In this document: positions 1-6,968 of the stretch, one piece after another | How positions within the stretch are numbered: the stretch's first letter is position 1 | Layout of the letters: the number at the start of each line of letters is the position of its first letter | Source of the DNA: JAGWGI01 sp050749785 | Lineage (GTDB): Archaea > Micrarchaeota > Micrarchaeia > Micrarchaeales > CABMGC01 | Direction: 5' to 3' | NCBI GenBank assembly: GCA_050749785.1 | Contig: JBOGSA010000038.1 | Location: forward strand, 1 to 35,435 | DNA: 35,435 nucleotides | Notes under the pieces: generated by a model | The model's input: the letters and a program-made list of their open reading frames with translations, nothing else | What the model was told of the DNA's origin: nothing | Database searches by the model: none | Position numbers and translations under genes: made by a program

Positions 1-318
1 AAATAAATGTCCTTTTTGATATCTCTTTCTCATTTCAGGATGCAGATTCATGAATTCATAACTACTTGCACCTTTCAATAACTGTGCGGCTCTCGAAACT
101 GACATTGTTGGTGGGATTGAAACAACCGCATGTACATGGTCAGGCATCACAGTCAATTCGATGATCCCAATGTTGTGACGTCTTGCGGTTATCCTGACAA
201 TCGTGTCATAGTCATACCTATAGACCTCGTTCCAAAATATCTTGAACCGATACTTTGGGACCCACTGCAAATGGTACACCAACTGGTATTTTATATGAGT
301 TCCACTAACTAAATCCAT
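1..318 (-). CDS. tnpA: IS200/IS605-family transposase TnpA, C-terminus outside the window
   Basis: The reverse strand reads open from ATG at 318 to the window edge, giving 106 residues. They match the Y1 HUH transposases of IS200/IS605 elements: the early motif YHLQWVPKYRFK, then GIIELTVMPDHVHAVV, where HVH is the metal-binding HUH motif, then SIPPTMSVSRAAQLLKGASS and a tail resembling the KKYWGGHLW region. The catalytic tyrosine should lie just past the left edge and cannot be seen. The family cuts and rejoins single-stranded DNA as a dimer. No frameshift is visible in the part present, so the copy may be intact. It lies next to a long hairpin (330-375). Confidence 0.9.
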   Translation of the reverse strand, partial: MDLVSGTHIKYQLVYHLQWVPKYRFKIFWNEVYRYDYDTIVRITARRHNIGIIELTVMPDHVHAVVSIPPTMSVSRAAQLLKGASSYEFMNLHPEMRKRYQKGHLF

Positions 319-329
319 TGTTTCACGTC

Positions 330-375
330 GGTTACTGAACATCGGCGCCGGTAAGTCCCGGCGCACACAGTAACC
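330..375. repeat. Two-tier hairpin upstream of tnpA, candidate IS200-type end
   Basis: GGTTACTG (330-337) is the exact reverse complement of CAGTAACC (368-375). Inside it, GCGCCGG (345-351) pairs exactly with CCGGCGC (358-364). The 46-base structure starts 12 bases upstream of the tnpA start codon. IS200-type elements carry subterminal hairpins that TnpA recognises, and in IS200 the left-end hairpin lies upstream of tnpA and also blocks read-in transcription. The role here is inferred from that precedent; the pairing itself is visible. Confidence 0.7.
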
Positions 376-380
376 AATGA

Positions 381-470
381 AAAATTGATGCAAAATTAGA
401 TAGAACAGGCAGACCGCAGCCTAAAGGCAGCGGATTAGTCAAGGTTTAGTCGTTTCGTGAAGCCCACTTC
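381..470 (+). pseudogene. Possible tail of a TnpB-type gene (remnant)
   Basis: One forward frame reads KIDAKLDRTGRPQPKGSGLVKV, then a TAG stop, then SFREAHFF. IS605-type tnpB genes often end in an (R/K)EAH-like sequence whose codons, GAAGCCCAC (here 459-467), form one arm of the element's right end. The second arm is missing, so this would be a truncated relic. It runs to the stop codon of the next gene. The assignment rests on a short match and is weak; the GAAGCCCACTTC palindrome could instead be a terminator for the gene on the other strand. Confidence 0.3.
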
Positions 471-473
471 TTT

Positions 474-1049
474 TCAAATTGCGAATCTGCTGTCACTCTT
501 TATTATGCCCACAAGTTCTTCAGTAAGATTAAGCGACGTGCGATTTTTTCTGGATTTTCCTTTTGCTAGGAGAATTATCTGCGCCATTGTTTTCTTTCCG
601 TTAAGGAGTTCATATACTGGATGATAGTTATCTGCTGCAGATACCCCACAGTAATCAAGCGCCTCGCTCACTATGTTCTCTCTTATTTTCTCGATTGGAT
701 AACCGCGCTTTAGCAGCCTTGTCTTTATTGTTTTGAGGTGTTCGCGTAGGACTATCGCGATTGCACCTTTGATTTTTATGTCGGCAAGTATGTGTCCCTC
801 AAATATTATTGTGCTGTGGTCTTCCTTTTTTACGATCTCGTTTATTTTCCTTTCGAGTTGTTTCATCCTTACAATCTTTGCTCCGAATTTGTCTTTTCCC
901 GAGTAAAGTTTAAATTTGTTTACTATATCTGTGGCATTGTATATTTTTGAATCCACGATCTTGCCCTTGAGCCCATTTACTAGTGTGGTTTTTCCGACTC
1001 CTGGAGTTCCTGTTATGACTATTACCCTCTTCGTGGCATCACTTAACAA
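474..1049 (-). CDS. Fap7/AK6-like nucleoside-monophosphate kinase/ATPase
   Basis: This 191-residue P-loop protein has a Walker A motif GTPGVGKTT at residues 14-22 and the pattern RGYPIEKIRENIVSEALDYC, typical of the LID and C-terminal part of the hAK6/Fap7 family. In other organisms these proteins act as broad NMP kinases/ATPases and help mature the small ribosomal subunit by binding uS11. The start is a TTG at 1049; no ATG or GTG is available before the Walker motif. A TATA-like stretch lies in the short spacer shared with the divergent gene at 1087. The C-terminus is basic (KGKSRKNR) and about 20 residues longer than the minimal fold. Confidence 0.85.
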   Translation of the reverse strand: MLSDATKRVIVITGTPGVGKTTLVNGLKGKIVDSKIYNATDIVNKFKLYSGKDKFGAKIVRMKQLERKINEIVKKEDHSTIIFEGHILADIKIKGAIAIVLREHLKTIKTRLLKRGYPIEKIRENIVSEALDYCGVSAADNYHPVYELLNGKKTMAQIILLAKGKSRKNRTSLNLTEELVGIIKSDSRFAI

Positions 1050-1054
1050 TTAAA

Positions 1055-1082
1055 TACAGCCTTCGGCATATATAATTGGTGG
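1055..1082. promoter_or_regulatory. Shared divergent promoter region
   Basis: Only 37 bases separate two divergent start codons (1049 and 1087). The spacer holds the AT-rich stretch CATATATAATTGG on the forward strand, which can serve as a TATA-like element in either direction. Exact start sites cannot be set from sequence alone. Confidence 0.4.
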
Positions 1083-1086
1083 TTTG

Positions 1087-1326
1087 ATGGTCGAGATAAA
1101 GGAAAGGATAGAGATTGACATCAACAAGTTCAATGACAGTCTCAGAAAGATTGAGGGAATGACGTTTGTGGGCAAGGAGAGCGAGGTTGTTGAACTATCG
1201 AAGATGTATGCTAGCGACGCAGGAGCTTGGCTCAAGAAGGGCGATCTCTACACGTCCTTTTCTAGCATCGCATATGCTCACGGACTACTGGACTCGATAC
1301 TCAAGATACACGGACTAATAGAGTGA
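1087..1326 (+). CDS. DUF357-family protein
   Basis: This 79-residue acidic, helical protein matches the archaeal DUF357 family, with the characteristic C-terminal segment ASDAGAWLKKGDLYTSFSSI followed by YAHGLLDSIL. The biochemical function of the family is unknown. ATG at 1087 is preferred over a TTG three bases earlier. It ends 4 bases before trm1 and so probably shares its transcript. DUF357 genes are commonly found near archaeal RNA-modification genes, but no specific partnership is shown here. Confidence 0.8.
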   Translation: MVEIKERIEIDINKFNDSLRKIEGMTFVGKESEVVELSKMYASDAGAWLKKGDLYTSFSSIAYAHGLLDSILKIHGLIE

Positions 1327-1330
1327 ATTT

Positions 1331-2413
1331 ATGCTTATCAAAGAGGGAAAGGCCTCAATAAAGGTAAATGAGAGCGCTTTCTACAATCCAAAGATGAAAG
1401 GCCTACGCGACCTCTCGGTTCTGTTTTTGAAATCAATGCATCTTAGGAAATATTCGTTGCTCGATTCAACTGCGGCGACAGGAATACGTGGGATAAGATA
1501 CAGATTGGAAGCTGGCGCAGGCAAAATTGTCTTGCTCGATATAAACAAGAAGGCATATTTGAGTGCGAAGCAGAATGCAAAATCCAACAATACCGGAGCG
1601 GTTGTTTTGAACCAGAGCATCCAGGAATTCTGCAACACCAACAATGAAACTTTTGACGTGATAGACCTTGATCCTTTCGGCACCGCTGCCCCTTACATCT
1701 ACGACCTCATGAAAGTCGCAAAGGAGGGCACGGTCTTGATGGCAACTGCGACCGACACTGCGGTTCTGTGCGGGGCTACTCCTCTTGCCTGCATCAAGAC
1801 ATACGGAGCTCAGCCTCTTCATAATGAGCTTTGTCAGGAAGCTGGAATCAGGATAATGATAAACTACATTGCAAAGATTGCATCGCAGTTCAACTTCGGG
1901 ATCGATGTAAAGCTCGCAATTGCAAATCTGCACTACATGAGGGTTTTCATTGTGCTAAGTCATGGAGCCAAAGAGGCTGTCGAAAGTGTGAAGAACACGG
2001 GCTTTGGAGTTTTCTGCGGCAATTGTAGAGATTTTGGTTATTCGAAAGGCATAGCACCTAGACTAAGTTCTGTGTGCAAAAACTGCAAGTCGGATATGCA
2101 GCTCTTTGGGCCGCTGTGGCTTGGAGGGATATATGATAAAACTTTGATTAGGCAGATGAGCACGAATGTTCCTAAGGACATTGATGCAAATGCACTCAGG
2201 GTGCTGAAAGAAATTGATGCAGAACTGGATCTGCCATTCTTCTATTCGATACCAAAAATAACCAGGCTCCTAGGAATTAGTTCTGTTTCACAGGCAAAGG
2301 TTGTTGGGATTTTATCCAAAGGGTATAAAGTGACCAAAACACATTTCGACAACGATGGGATAAAAACTGATGCGCCAATTTCGATTATAACGAGAGCGGT
2401 TAAGCGGGTATGA
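1331..2413 (+). CDS. trm1: tRNA (guanine(26)-N2)-dimethyltransferase Trm1
   Basis: This 360-residue enzyme uses S-adenosylmethionine to methylate N2 of G26 at the elbow between the D and anticodon arms of tRNA. Visible family marks are an N-terminal KASIKVNESAFYNPKM segment, the SAM-binding region TAATGIRGIRY, the active-site motif DLDPFGTAAPY (residues 112-122) and a zinc-like CxxC...CxxC module (CGNCRDFGYSKG then CKNC) followed by GPLWLGGIYD. The length is normal for archaeal Trm1. It follows the DUF357 gene at 4 bases. Its 3' end overlaps the convergent carbamate kinase gene by 14 bases. Confidence 0.96.
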   Translation: MLIKEGKASIKVNESAFYNPKMKGLRDLSVLFLKSMHLRKYSLLDSTAATGIRGIRYRLEAGAGKIVLLDINKKAYLSAKQNAKSNNTGAVVLNQSIQEFCNTNNETFDVIDLDPFGTAAPYIYDLMKVAKEGTVLMATATDTAVLCGATPLACIKTYGAQPLHNELCQEAGIRIMINYIAKIASQFNFGIDVKLAIANLHYMRVFIVLSHGAKEAVESVKNTGFGVFCGNCRDFGYSKGIAPRLSSVCKNCKSDMQLFGPLWLGGIYDKTLIRQMSTNVPKDIDANALRVLKEIDAELDLPFFYSIPKITRLLGISSVSQAKVVGILSKGYKVTKTHFDNDGIKTDAPISIITRAVKRV

Positions 2414-3269
2414 CAACCGTACAGTTTCTGAGCTTGATAACCTCCTCTGCTTTTTTCAGATTTCCAATTGCCGCCATCCCTCCAGTTGCCCTTACGAAGT
2501 CTATGCACGCCTCGACCTTCGGCTTCATGCTCCCCTCCTCGAACTGCTTTTCGATGAGGTGCCTTTCTAGATCCCTTGCGCTTATCTTCCCGATTCGCTT
2601 TTTGCTTGCTGAGTTGAAATCTAAGTAGGCACCGTCTACATTTGTGAGTATGAACAGCCTGCTCGCCCTAAGCGACTTTGCCAGCAGAGCAGAGGTGTAG
2701 TCCTTGTCTATTACCGCATCAGCAAAATCAAACCAGTTGTTTTTGTAGTATATCGGGATCCCTCCTCCGCCGACTGCTATCACGGTATAGTTGCGCGCGA
2801 GCAGTGCCTCGATAGAGTCGAGATTGAGTATCTTCTTTGGCTTTGGCGAGGGCACAACTCTTCTATAGCCGCCTGTGAGCTGCTTCATCTTGAACTTTCC
2901 TAAGAGCTTTGATGCCTGCGCCTTTGTGTAGAAGCTGCCTATCGGCTTGCTCGGCAGCTTGAATGCGAGGTCGTTGGGATTGACCAAAACCCTAGTCAAT
3001 ACAGTCTCTACTCTTGCCCTTGCGCCCTTCTTGGCAAAGCGTTTTGTGATCTCCTCCTGAAGAAATACGCCTATCTCTGCCTCTGTCTGCGCTGTGAGCA
3101 TCCCCAGGTTGATTCCCTCGAGTTCTGAAAGCTTTCCAACCTGCGGGCCGTTGCCGTGGGTTATTAAGAGCTGGCCCTTTTTAGTCAGTATATAGATGGC
3201 TTCCAGCAGGCTTTTCAAGTTTTTGGAACTATCGAGCGCATTGCCTCCGATTGATAACAAATTGAGCAT
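2400..3269 (-). CDS. arcC: Carbamate kinase
   Basis: The 289-residue protein of the amino-acid-kinase fold interconverts carbamoyl phosphate + ADP and carbamate + ATP. Visible motifs: SIGGNAL near the N-terminus, THGNGPQVG, the RRVVPSPKPKKI segment, IAVGGGGIPI, AVIDKDYTSALLA, TNVDGAYLDF and EGSMKPKVEAC. I chose ATG at 3269 because GGTGA lies 4 bases upstream and the product then begins just before the GGNAL strand as in family members; a TTG (3290) and an ATG (3287) upstream are in frame. With the carbamoyltransferase at 11741 it could make ATP fermentatively, or it could supply carbamoyl phosphate. It overlaps trm1 tail to tail by 14 bases. Confidence 0.95.
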   Translation of the reverse strand: MLNLLSIGGNALDSSKNLKSLLEAIYILTKKGQLLITHGNGPQVGKLSELEGINLGMLTAQTEAEIGVFLQEEITKRFAKKGARARVETVLTRVLVNPNDLAFKLPSKPIGSFYTKAQASKLLGKFKMKQLTGGYRRVVPSPKPKKILNLDSIEALLARNYTVIAVGGGGIPIYYKNNWFDFADAVIDKDYTSALLAKSLRASRLFILTNVDGAYLDFNSASKKRIGKISARDLERHLIEKQFEEGSMKPKVEACIDFVRATGGMAAIGNLKKAEEVIKLRNCTVVIPA

Positions 3270-3360
3270 TTTTTCACCAAATTCCATCAAAACTTACGTC
3301 ATTTACCTAATAATATCTTGACCTGCACATAACCATTAAATATGAGTTCATTTATATTAC

Positions 3361-3423
3361 ATGTGGAAGGCAGGACGGTCAAATAAAGGGGGCAGTGGAG
3401 GGACCGTAAAGGGCTGCTGCTGA
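3361..3423 (+). CDS. Possible 20-residue leaderless peptide ending in two cysteines
   Basis: ATG at 3361 opens MWKAGRSNKGGSGGTVKGCC and then a stop. A TATA-like TTAAATATG lies at 3336-3344, about the right distance for a transcript starting at this ATG. It precedes the zinc protein at 3449. The Gly/Lys composition and CC ending are unusual, but an ORF this short can arise by chance and no homologue is recognised. It could be a leader peptide, or the region may simply be the 5' untranslated part of the next gene. Confidence 0.25.
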   Translation: MWKAGRSNKGGSGGTVKGCC

Positions 3424-3448
3424 AAAGTCGCAAGTATTGGTGGGGACC

Positions 3449-3835
3449 ATGGGAATCGACGAGATAAGAGAAGGGATACTGGGCCGGGAGGCGCCAGTGG
3501 AATTCAATATGAAGATCTCAGCCTCCGACGGAATCAAAACAACGGTGAGCGAAGCAGAGGAGAGGGACTTGAAAAAGATGATAGAAAGCAGTTGCATGCA
3601 CTGCAACAAGCTCATAGGCCGCGGCGAGGTAAAGGTTGTGCCGCCCCAGACGATCCAAGAGCAGGACAGGTACGTCGCTTCTGGCGAGGTCCAAAGAAGG
3701 GTGCTGTGCACGCAATGCTACGAGAAGATGACATCAAGCGCGCGTGAGCGGGTGAGGCAGAGATACAGGCAGATGGGCGCCTCGCTAAGAAGCAGGCTTT
3801 TTAGGGCCCTTGCGAGCGGCACTGCTGGAAGATAG
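3449..3835 (+). CDS. Unknown basic protein with a CxxC...CxxC zinc module
   Basis: The 128-residue product has SCMHC (C49, C52) and LCTQC (C87, C90), which could bind one zinc ion as a treble-clef or ribbon-like module. Its C-terminus is strongly basic (ARERVRQRYRQMGASLRSRL), suggesting contact with nucleic acid. I do not recognise the family. ATG at 3449 is chosen because a G-rich GGTGGGG lies just upstream; TTG 3437 and GTG 3440 are in-frame alternatives. It ends 3 bases before the stop of the convergent pilin-like gene. Confidence 0.7.
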   Translation: MGIDEIREGILGREAPVEFNMKISASDGIKTTVSEAEERDLKKMIESSCMHCNKLIGRGEVKVVPPQTIQEQDRYVASGEVQRRVLCTQCYEKMTSSARERVRQRYRQMGASLRSRLFRALASGTAGR

Positions 3836-3837
3836 CG

Positions 3838-3864
3838 TTTATTTTTCTTTTCTTTCGTTTTTAT
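3838..3864 (+). terminator. T-rich tract ending the zinc-protein gene
   Basis: A run dominated by T (TTTATTTTTCTTTTCTTTCG and more) begins 3 bases after the stop codon at 3833-3835. Archaeal transcription commonly ends at such U-rich tracts. The tract also codes for the lysine-rich C-terminus of the convergent gene. Confidence 0.5.
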
Positions 3865-4090
3865 ACCATATTGTGGAGTTAGAAGCTATGGAATCATAGT
3901 AACACATTGATGTGCTAGGAAGCCGGATAACGGCTAAGGCATCACATTCTGTTTCTGCTTTTGCAATTGAAATTGAAAGAGTATAGGCCCCTTGAACTTG
4001 ATTAACTTTTAACATTGTTAACGAGCTAGTTGAAATAAGAAGAGTGAGGGTGATCACCGTTGTTAGTAAAAATAGGCCATAAGCTGACAT
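3839..4090 (-). CDS. Small membrane-anchored protein, last gene of the pilus operon
   Basis: 83 residues with one N-terminal hydrophobic helix (YGLFLLTTVITLTLLIST) and then a soluble part containing C49 and C63 and a KNERKEK tail. It lacks the Q+1/E+5 pattern of its neighbours, so calling it a minor pilin rests on position, size and topology. ATG at 4090 directly follows the upstream TAA, with GTGAT as a Shine-Dalgarno site, so translation is probably coupled to the preceding gene. It is convergent with the zinc-protein gene. Confidence 0.6.
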   Translation of the reverse strand: MSAYGLFLLTTVITLTLLISTSSLTMLKVNQVQGAYTLSISIAKAETECDALAVIRLPSTSMCYYDSIASNSTIWYKNERKEK

Positions 4091-4474
4091 TTAATCACTT
4101 ACTGAAAGGCAGATAATGTACGGCAACATATCATTGTGTACGTTTATGCAATTAATCTCTTTGTTTGAACTAAAATTACCAAATTCTGCTTTATTCACAC
4201 TAATCCAGACGTCTTTTAACTGATAAACTTGCTGGTATGTCATTAGGTACGAATTGATACAGGTTTTAGACCCTAAAATTAGGCATTTTTGAATTGATGA
4301 ATTTAAATTTAGTTGCTCTAGAATGTCATAAATTGCAATACTCCCTCTAAGATTTTGTGAGGCAAAATACGAATTAAACATTGTGGTCTGCGTTTGAGCT
4401 GATATCCATGTTATAGCAGCTATTGCTAAGAACATACATATTCCAGCTTCTATAAAGGCAAATTGTGCTTTCAT
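4091..4474 (-). CDS. Pilin-like protein with short class III-type leader
   Basis: With ATG at 4474 the 127-residue product starts MKAQFAFIEAG, then a hydrophobic helix (ICMFLAIAAITWI) and a soluble domain with several cysteines. The short basic leader followed by Q and an acidic residue inside the hydrophobic helix is the design of archaeal type IV prepilins cut by PibD/FlaK-type peptidases, though Glu is at +6 rather than the usual +5 if cleavage follows MKA. The start is fixed by GGGTGA with 4 bases before ATG; that TGA is also the stop of the upstream gene, so translation is coupled. Confidence 0.75.
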   Translation of the reverse strand: MKAQFAFIEAGICMFLAIAAITWISAQTQTTMFNSYFASQNLRGSIAIYDILEQLNLNSSIQKCLILGSKTCINSYLMTYQQVYQLKDVWISVNKAEFGNFSSNKEINCINVHNDMLPYIICLSVSD

Positions 4475-4478
4475 TTTA

Positions 4479-5753
4479 TCACCCACTTCGAATGTTAAAA
4501 ATTGACCCAAGATAGGATGTGGTTTGATTGCCAATGTTCAGGCCATTAGAGGTAAGGTCTATTTGATAGGATAGTGGATATGGTGATTTGCATTTGTAAA
4601 CAGAGTTTGAAAAGGTACACCCATTGCTTGAGGTCGTTGTGCTGTTTATTAAGTTCTTTGTGGCACTCGTATAGGCGGCTACTGCCGATTCTATGGAGGA
4701 TTGAGTATCGGTAGAAACAAAGGAACCGTTGTAAAAACTAAGCGTACTGTAAAGATTATTCTTAGCTTGCATGTATTGCGAGTATGCCGATTGGTTTGCG
4801 GTATAGTTGCCAGCTTCTGAACCGATAAAATCGGGGTTAGATACGCTGTCTATTCCGCTTGCGGAGATAACTCTGGCAGAACCCACGTCATTGCCACTTA
4901 AAACTAACGGCGCAATAGAATTATTTGAAAGACCGGATGTTAGATTCATGTTATTGTAATATAGGCCAAGATTAAACGAGTAGGAAAGTGTGTAATTTGT
5001 TGGATTTATGGAACTAAGATTATATCCTGTGGAGACCGGCACCATGCAATAGGTCATCGTATAGAAATTGCTTTCAGTGTAGCAATAGTCTGAGAATACC
5101 GAATAGCCCCATGAATTTGCTCCGCACTGGGCATTTTCTCCAGGCGGCCCAGAAGGTCCCGAATAGGTGCAGTGACTGAACTCTTTTATTCCAGAGATGT
5201 TGACTGCTGGCAGGATTTTGTAAAGGAATGATTCACTTCTGTTCCAAATGTATGCAGAGGCTTGAGAGTTGCTGTATTGAATTATTGGAGTGGAAGAATA
5301 TGTTGTCAGGTTGATGAGAGAATTCCGCACGTTATTATCGCACGAATAGTTGTAGCTCACTTGAATCCGATTATATCCGGATTGCAAAGGCGTAAAGTAA
5401 ATCTCTGAAAAACTTAGGTTGGCAACAGATATTTGTGAGGAATTCTGTGAGAAATCTATTGTTGGGGAGAAGAAATGCATGTCTATTGTGCCGTTCGAAC
5501 ATCCAAACGCAGTTAGTTCAAGCTGGCTTGGTTTGTAGGTAGTAGAATTTGAGGGAATTGAAAAGAAGATGTTTGGAATCTGCCTGATTTGAAAGGTGTC
5601 ATTGCTTGCCTGGAGTGGGTTGGCAGCTAAGACTCCATTAAAAGAGTGCGTAGTTGCAGAGATCCCATTCTTGTATGAGACCACCATCGTTAGGCAAAGT
5701 ATGCTGATGATGCTCAGTATTAAGATGAATTCGAGGCTAGTTTGGACTCTCAT
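4479..5753 (-). CDS. Large pilin-like surface protein, possible pilus tip or adhesin
   Basis: 424 residues, beginning MRVQTSLEFILILSIISILC: a three-residue leader, Gln +1, Glu +5 and a hydrophobic helix, as in type IV prepilins. The rest is a long extracellular-looking region rich in Ser, Asn, Thr and Tyr with many N-x-S/T sequons and a cysteine-bearing segment around the middle. It is several times larger than the other pilins of the operon, which fits a tip or adhesive subunit, but that is inference. GGTGAT lies before ATG 5753. It overlaps the upstream gene by 17 bases. No recognised adhesin domain was seen. Confidence 0.75.
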   Translation of the reverse strand: MRVQTSLEFILILSIISILCLTMVVSYKNGISATTHSFNGVLAANPLQASNDTFQIRQIPNIFFSIPSNSTTYKPSQLELTAFGCSNGTIDMHFFSPTIDFSQNSSQISVANLSFSEIYFTPLQSGYNRIQVSYNYSCDNNVRNSLINLTTYSSTPIIQYSNSQASAYIWNRSESFLYKILPAVNISGIKEFSHCTYSGPSGPPGENAQCGANSWGYSVFSDYCYTESNFYTMTYCMVPVSTGYNLSSINPTNYTLSYSFNLGLYYNNMNLTSGLSNNSIAPLVLSGNDVGSARVISASGIDSVSNPDFIGSEAGNYTANQSAYSQYMQAKNNLYSTLSFYNGSFVSTDTQSSIESAVAAYTSATKNLINSTTTSSNGCTFSNSVYKCKSPYPLSYQIDLTSNGLNIGNQTTSYLGSIFNIRSG

Positions 5754-6117
5754 TTTTTATCACCAAAAGATACGAATTGCCATTTATTTGGACGATCCTA
5801 CAGACGACAATTCCGATACAGGTAGTTGAATTTACGGTATCAAAATTCTCAATAGTTGAATTCAGAAGGTTGAATGTTGAATAGTTGTTTATTAGCAATG
5901 TGCTTTCACTGTAGTTTAGATGGAGTTTGTTAAGAGTCCCAACAAGAATTTGTGATTTATCGTATAGATTCAACTGTGCAGTTTCATTTGCTGCAAGTCC
6001 ACTTAACTGTGAAACATTACTATGATAGCTGCTTATGAGAAGTAAAATCGTTGCAGATGCTATGGGCAATGCAATTATCATATCTAAGGATACGAGTATC
6101 CCTTTCATTTTTAGCAT
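5737..6117 (-). CDS. Pilin-like protein
   Basis: 126 residues starting MLKMKGILVSLDMIIALPIA, a short basic leader ending in KG before a hydrophobic helix that carries an acidic Asp at about +6. The soluble part has N-x-S/T sequons and two cysteines (TTCIGIVVC). It resembles a minor pilin of the adjacent set. ATG at 6117 has GGTGAT 5 bases upstream; ATG 6108 is the alternative. The reading frame overlaps both neighbours (7 and 17 bases), which indicates one transcript. Confidence 0.7.
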   Translation of the reverse strand: MLKMKGILVSLDMIIALPIASATILLLISSYHSNVSQLSGLAANETAQLNLYDKSQILVGTLNKLHLNYSESTLLINNYSTFNLLNSTIENFDTVNSTTCIGIVVCRIVQINGNSYLLVIKNESPN

Positions 6118-6329
6118 CTGGTATCACCAACAATAGAGAATGTGCAATAGCTGCAGCTGTTAAGAAGCTCGTGCGAATATGAGATTGCAAGGCATGCTGC
6201 GTTGTTTGCACTAGAATATGAAATTTTCCCATAAGACTGGGCATAACCCACGCCCAACAGGGAAACTGCCGAGAAAGATAAGGCTAGTGCGATGGCTATC
6301 AGGGCCTCAAAGCTCATCTGGCCCCTCAT
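6111..6329 (-). CDS. Small pilin-like protein with class III-type leader
   Basis: 72 residues starting MRGQMSFEALIAIALALSFS: leader MRG, Gln +1, Glu +5 and a long hydrophobic helix, matching the archaeal prepilin pattern. The short soluble part contains four cysteines, including CSYC, which could form disulfides outside the cell. The frame remains open further upstream, but ATG 6329 is preferred because it overlaps the upstream stop (TGATG) and places the leader correctly. Confidence 0.75.
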   Translation of the reverse strand: MRGQMSFEALIAIALALSFSAVSLLGVGYAQSYGKISYSSANNAACLAISYSHELLNSCSYCTFSIVGDTRC

Positions 6330-6706
6330 CAATTCAGCCTCGAAATCTGGAAATCCCCATTGGCGTCCTTCAGTAGGAGTTCTGCAGGTTCGCCATCTGG
6401 ACAAAATGGATTATTCACAGTTGCAATGCCCTCTGCAAGGCTGAAGTTTCCGTAGGGTGTGTAGAGCTCTCCGTTCCTGACTGTGGAGTTGCACATGCCA
6501 GCAGGCAAAAATGTGGAGATGTTGGTGTATTGCGAGTTCACCAACATCGCTGCATTAAGGCTGGAGGCTAAGACTGAGATGTGGTAATGGCTTATGCCAT
6601 CATAGATGCTTGCGGCCCAGATGTGCAACGTTCCTAGGCTGAAAAGTAGCGAAAGCCCGGCTAGCGTTAGGTAGGTCAGGAACTCGAATGAGAGTTGCAG
6701 CCTCAT
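6329..6706 (-). CDS. Pilin-like protein with class III-type leader
   Basis: 125 residues starting MRLQLSFEFLTYLTLAGLSL: short leader, Gln +1, Glu +5 and a hydrophobic helix. The soluble domain holds two cysteines (MCNST and NPFCPDG) and could be a minor pilin. The start codon lies 2 bases after the stop of the upstream pilin gene, and its own stop overlaps the next start by one base, so translation is tightly coupled along the operon. Confidence 0.75.
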   Translation of the reverse strand: MRLQLSFEFLTYLTLAGLSLLFSLGTLHIWAASIYDGISHYHISVLASSLNAAMLVNSQYTNISTFLPAGMCNSTVRNGELYTPYGNFSLAEGIATVNNPFCPDGEPAELLLKDANGDFQISRLN

Positions 6707-6708
6707 AT

Positions 6709-6960
6709 TTACACGGCATTGGTTGATAGTGTAGCAAGCTCGTGCGATATGGCGCCGCTTATGGTCGTATTGGTGCCGTTGACCATAATACTAGTCACGG
6801 TCGCGCCCTTGAGCTTCACCACCATGGCAAGAGCAACCGCAATCACCAGGCTTGCTGCAGCGAGCATCATTATGTATTCCAATGAGCCCTGCCCTTTCAT
6901 CGAACGCGCTACCGCAAGTAGCGCCTGTGCCTCCGGAACGAAGTTTATTCGTATGTTCAT
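6709..6960 (-). CDS. Candidate major type IV pilin
   Basis: 83 residues. After a 20-residue N-terminal extension comes MKGQGSLEYIMMLAAASLVI: basic leader ending KG, Gln +1, Glu +5 and a hydrophobic helix, the classical pattern for PibD/FlaK-type cleavage and pilus assembly. The remainder is small and T/S/N-rich with no cysteine, as in simple structural pilins. It is the first pilin after the membrane-core genes, another reason to propose it as the main subunit. ATG 6960 has a GTGAT Shine-Dalgarno site; an internal ATG at 6900 would give a shorter leader but lacks a clear ribosome site. Confidence 0.8.
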   Translation of the reverse strand: MNIRINFVPEAQALLAVARSMKGQGSLEYIMMLAAASLVIAVALAMVVKLKGATVTSIMVNGTNTTISGAISHELATLSTNAV

Positions 6961-6968
6961 TGTATCAC

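Noticed and set aside
130..312. A forward 60-residue frame at the left edge
   Set aside because: It is the opposite strand of the tnpA gene, whose HUH motif is clear.
1466..1933. A 155-residue reverse-strand frame inside trm1
   Set aside because: It lies entirely within a confidently identified gene and shows no domain motif.
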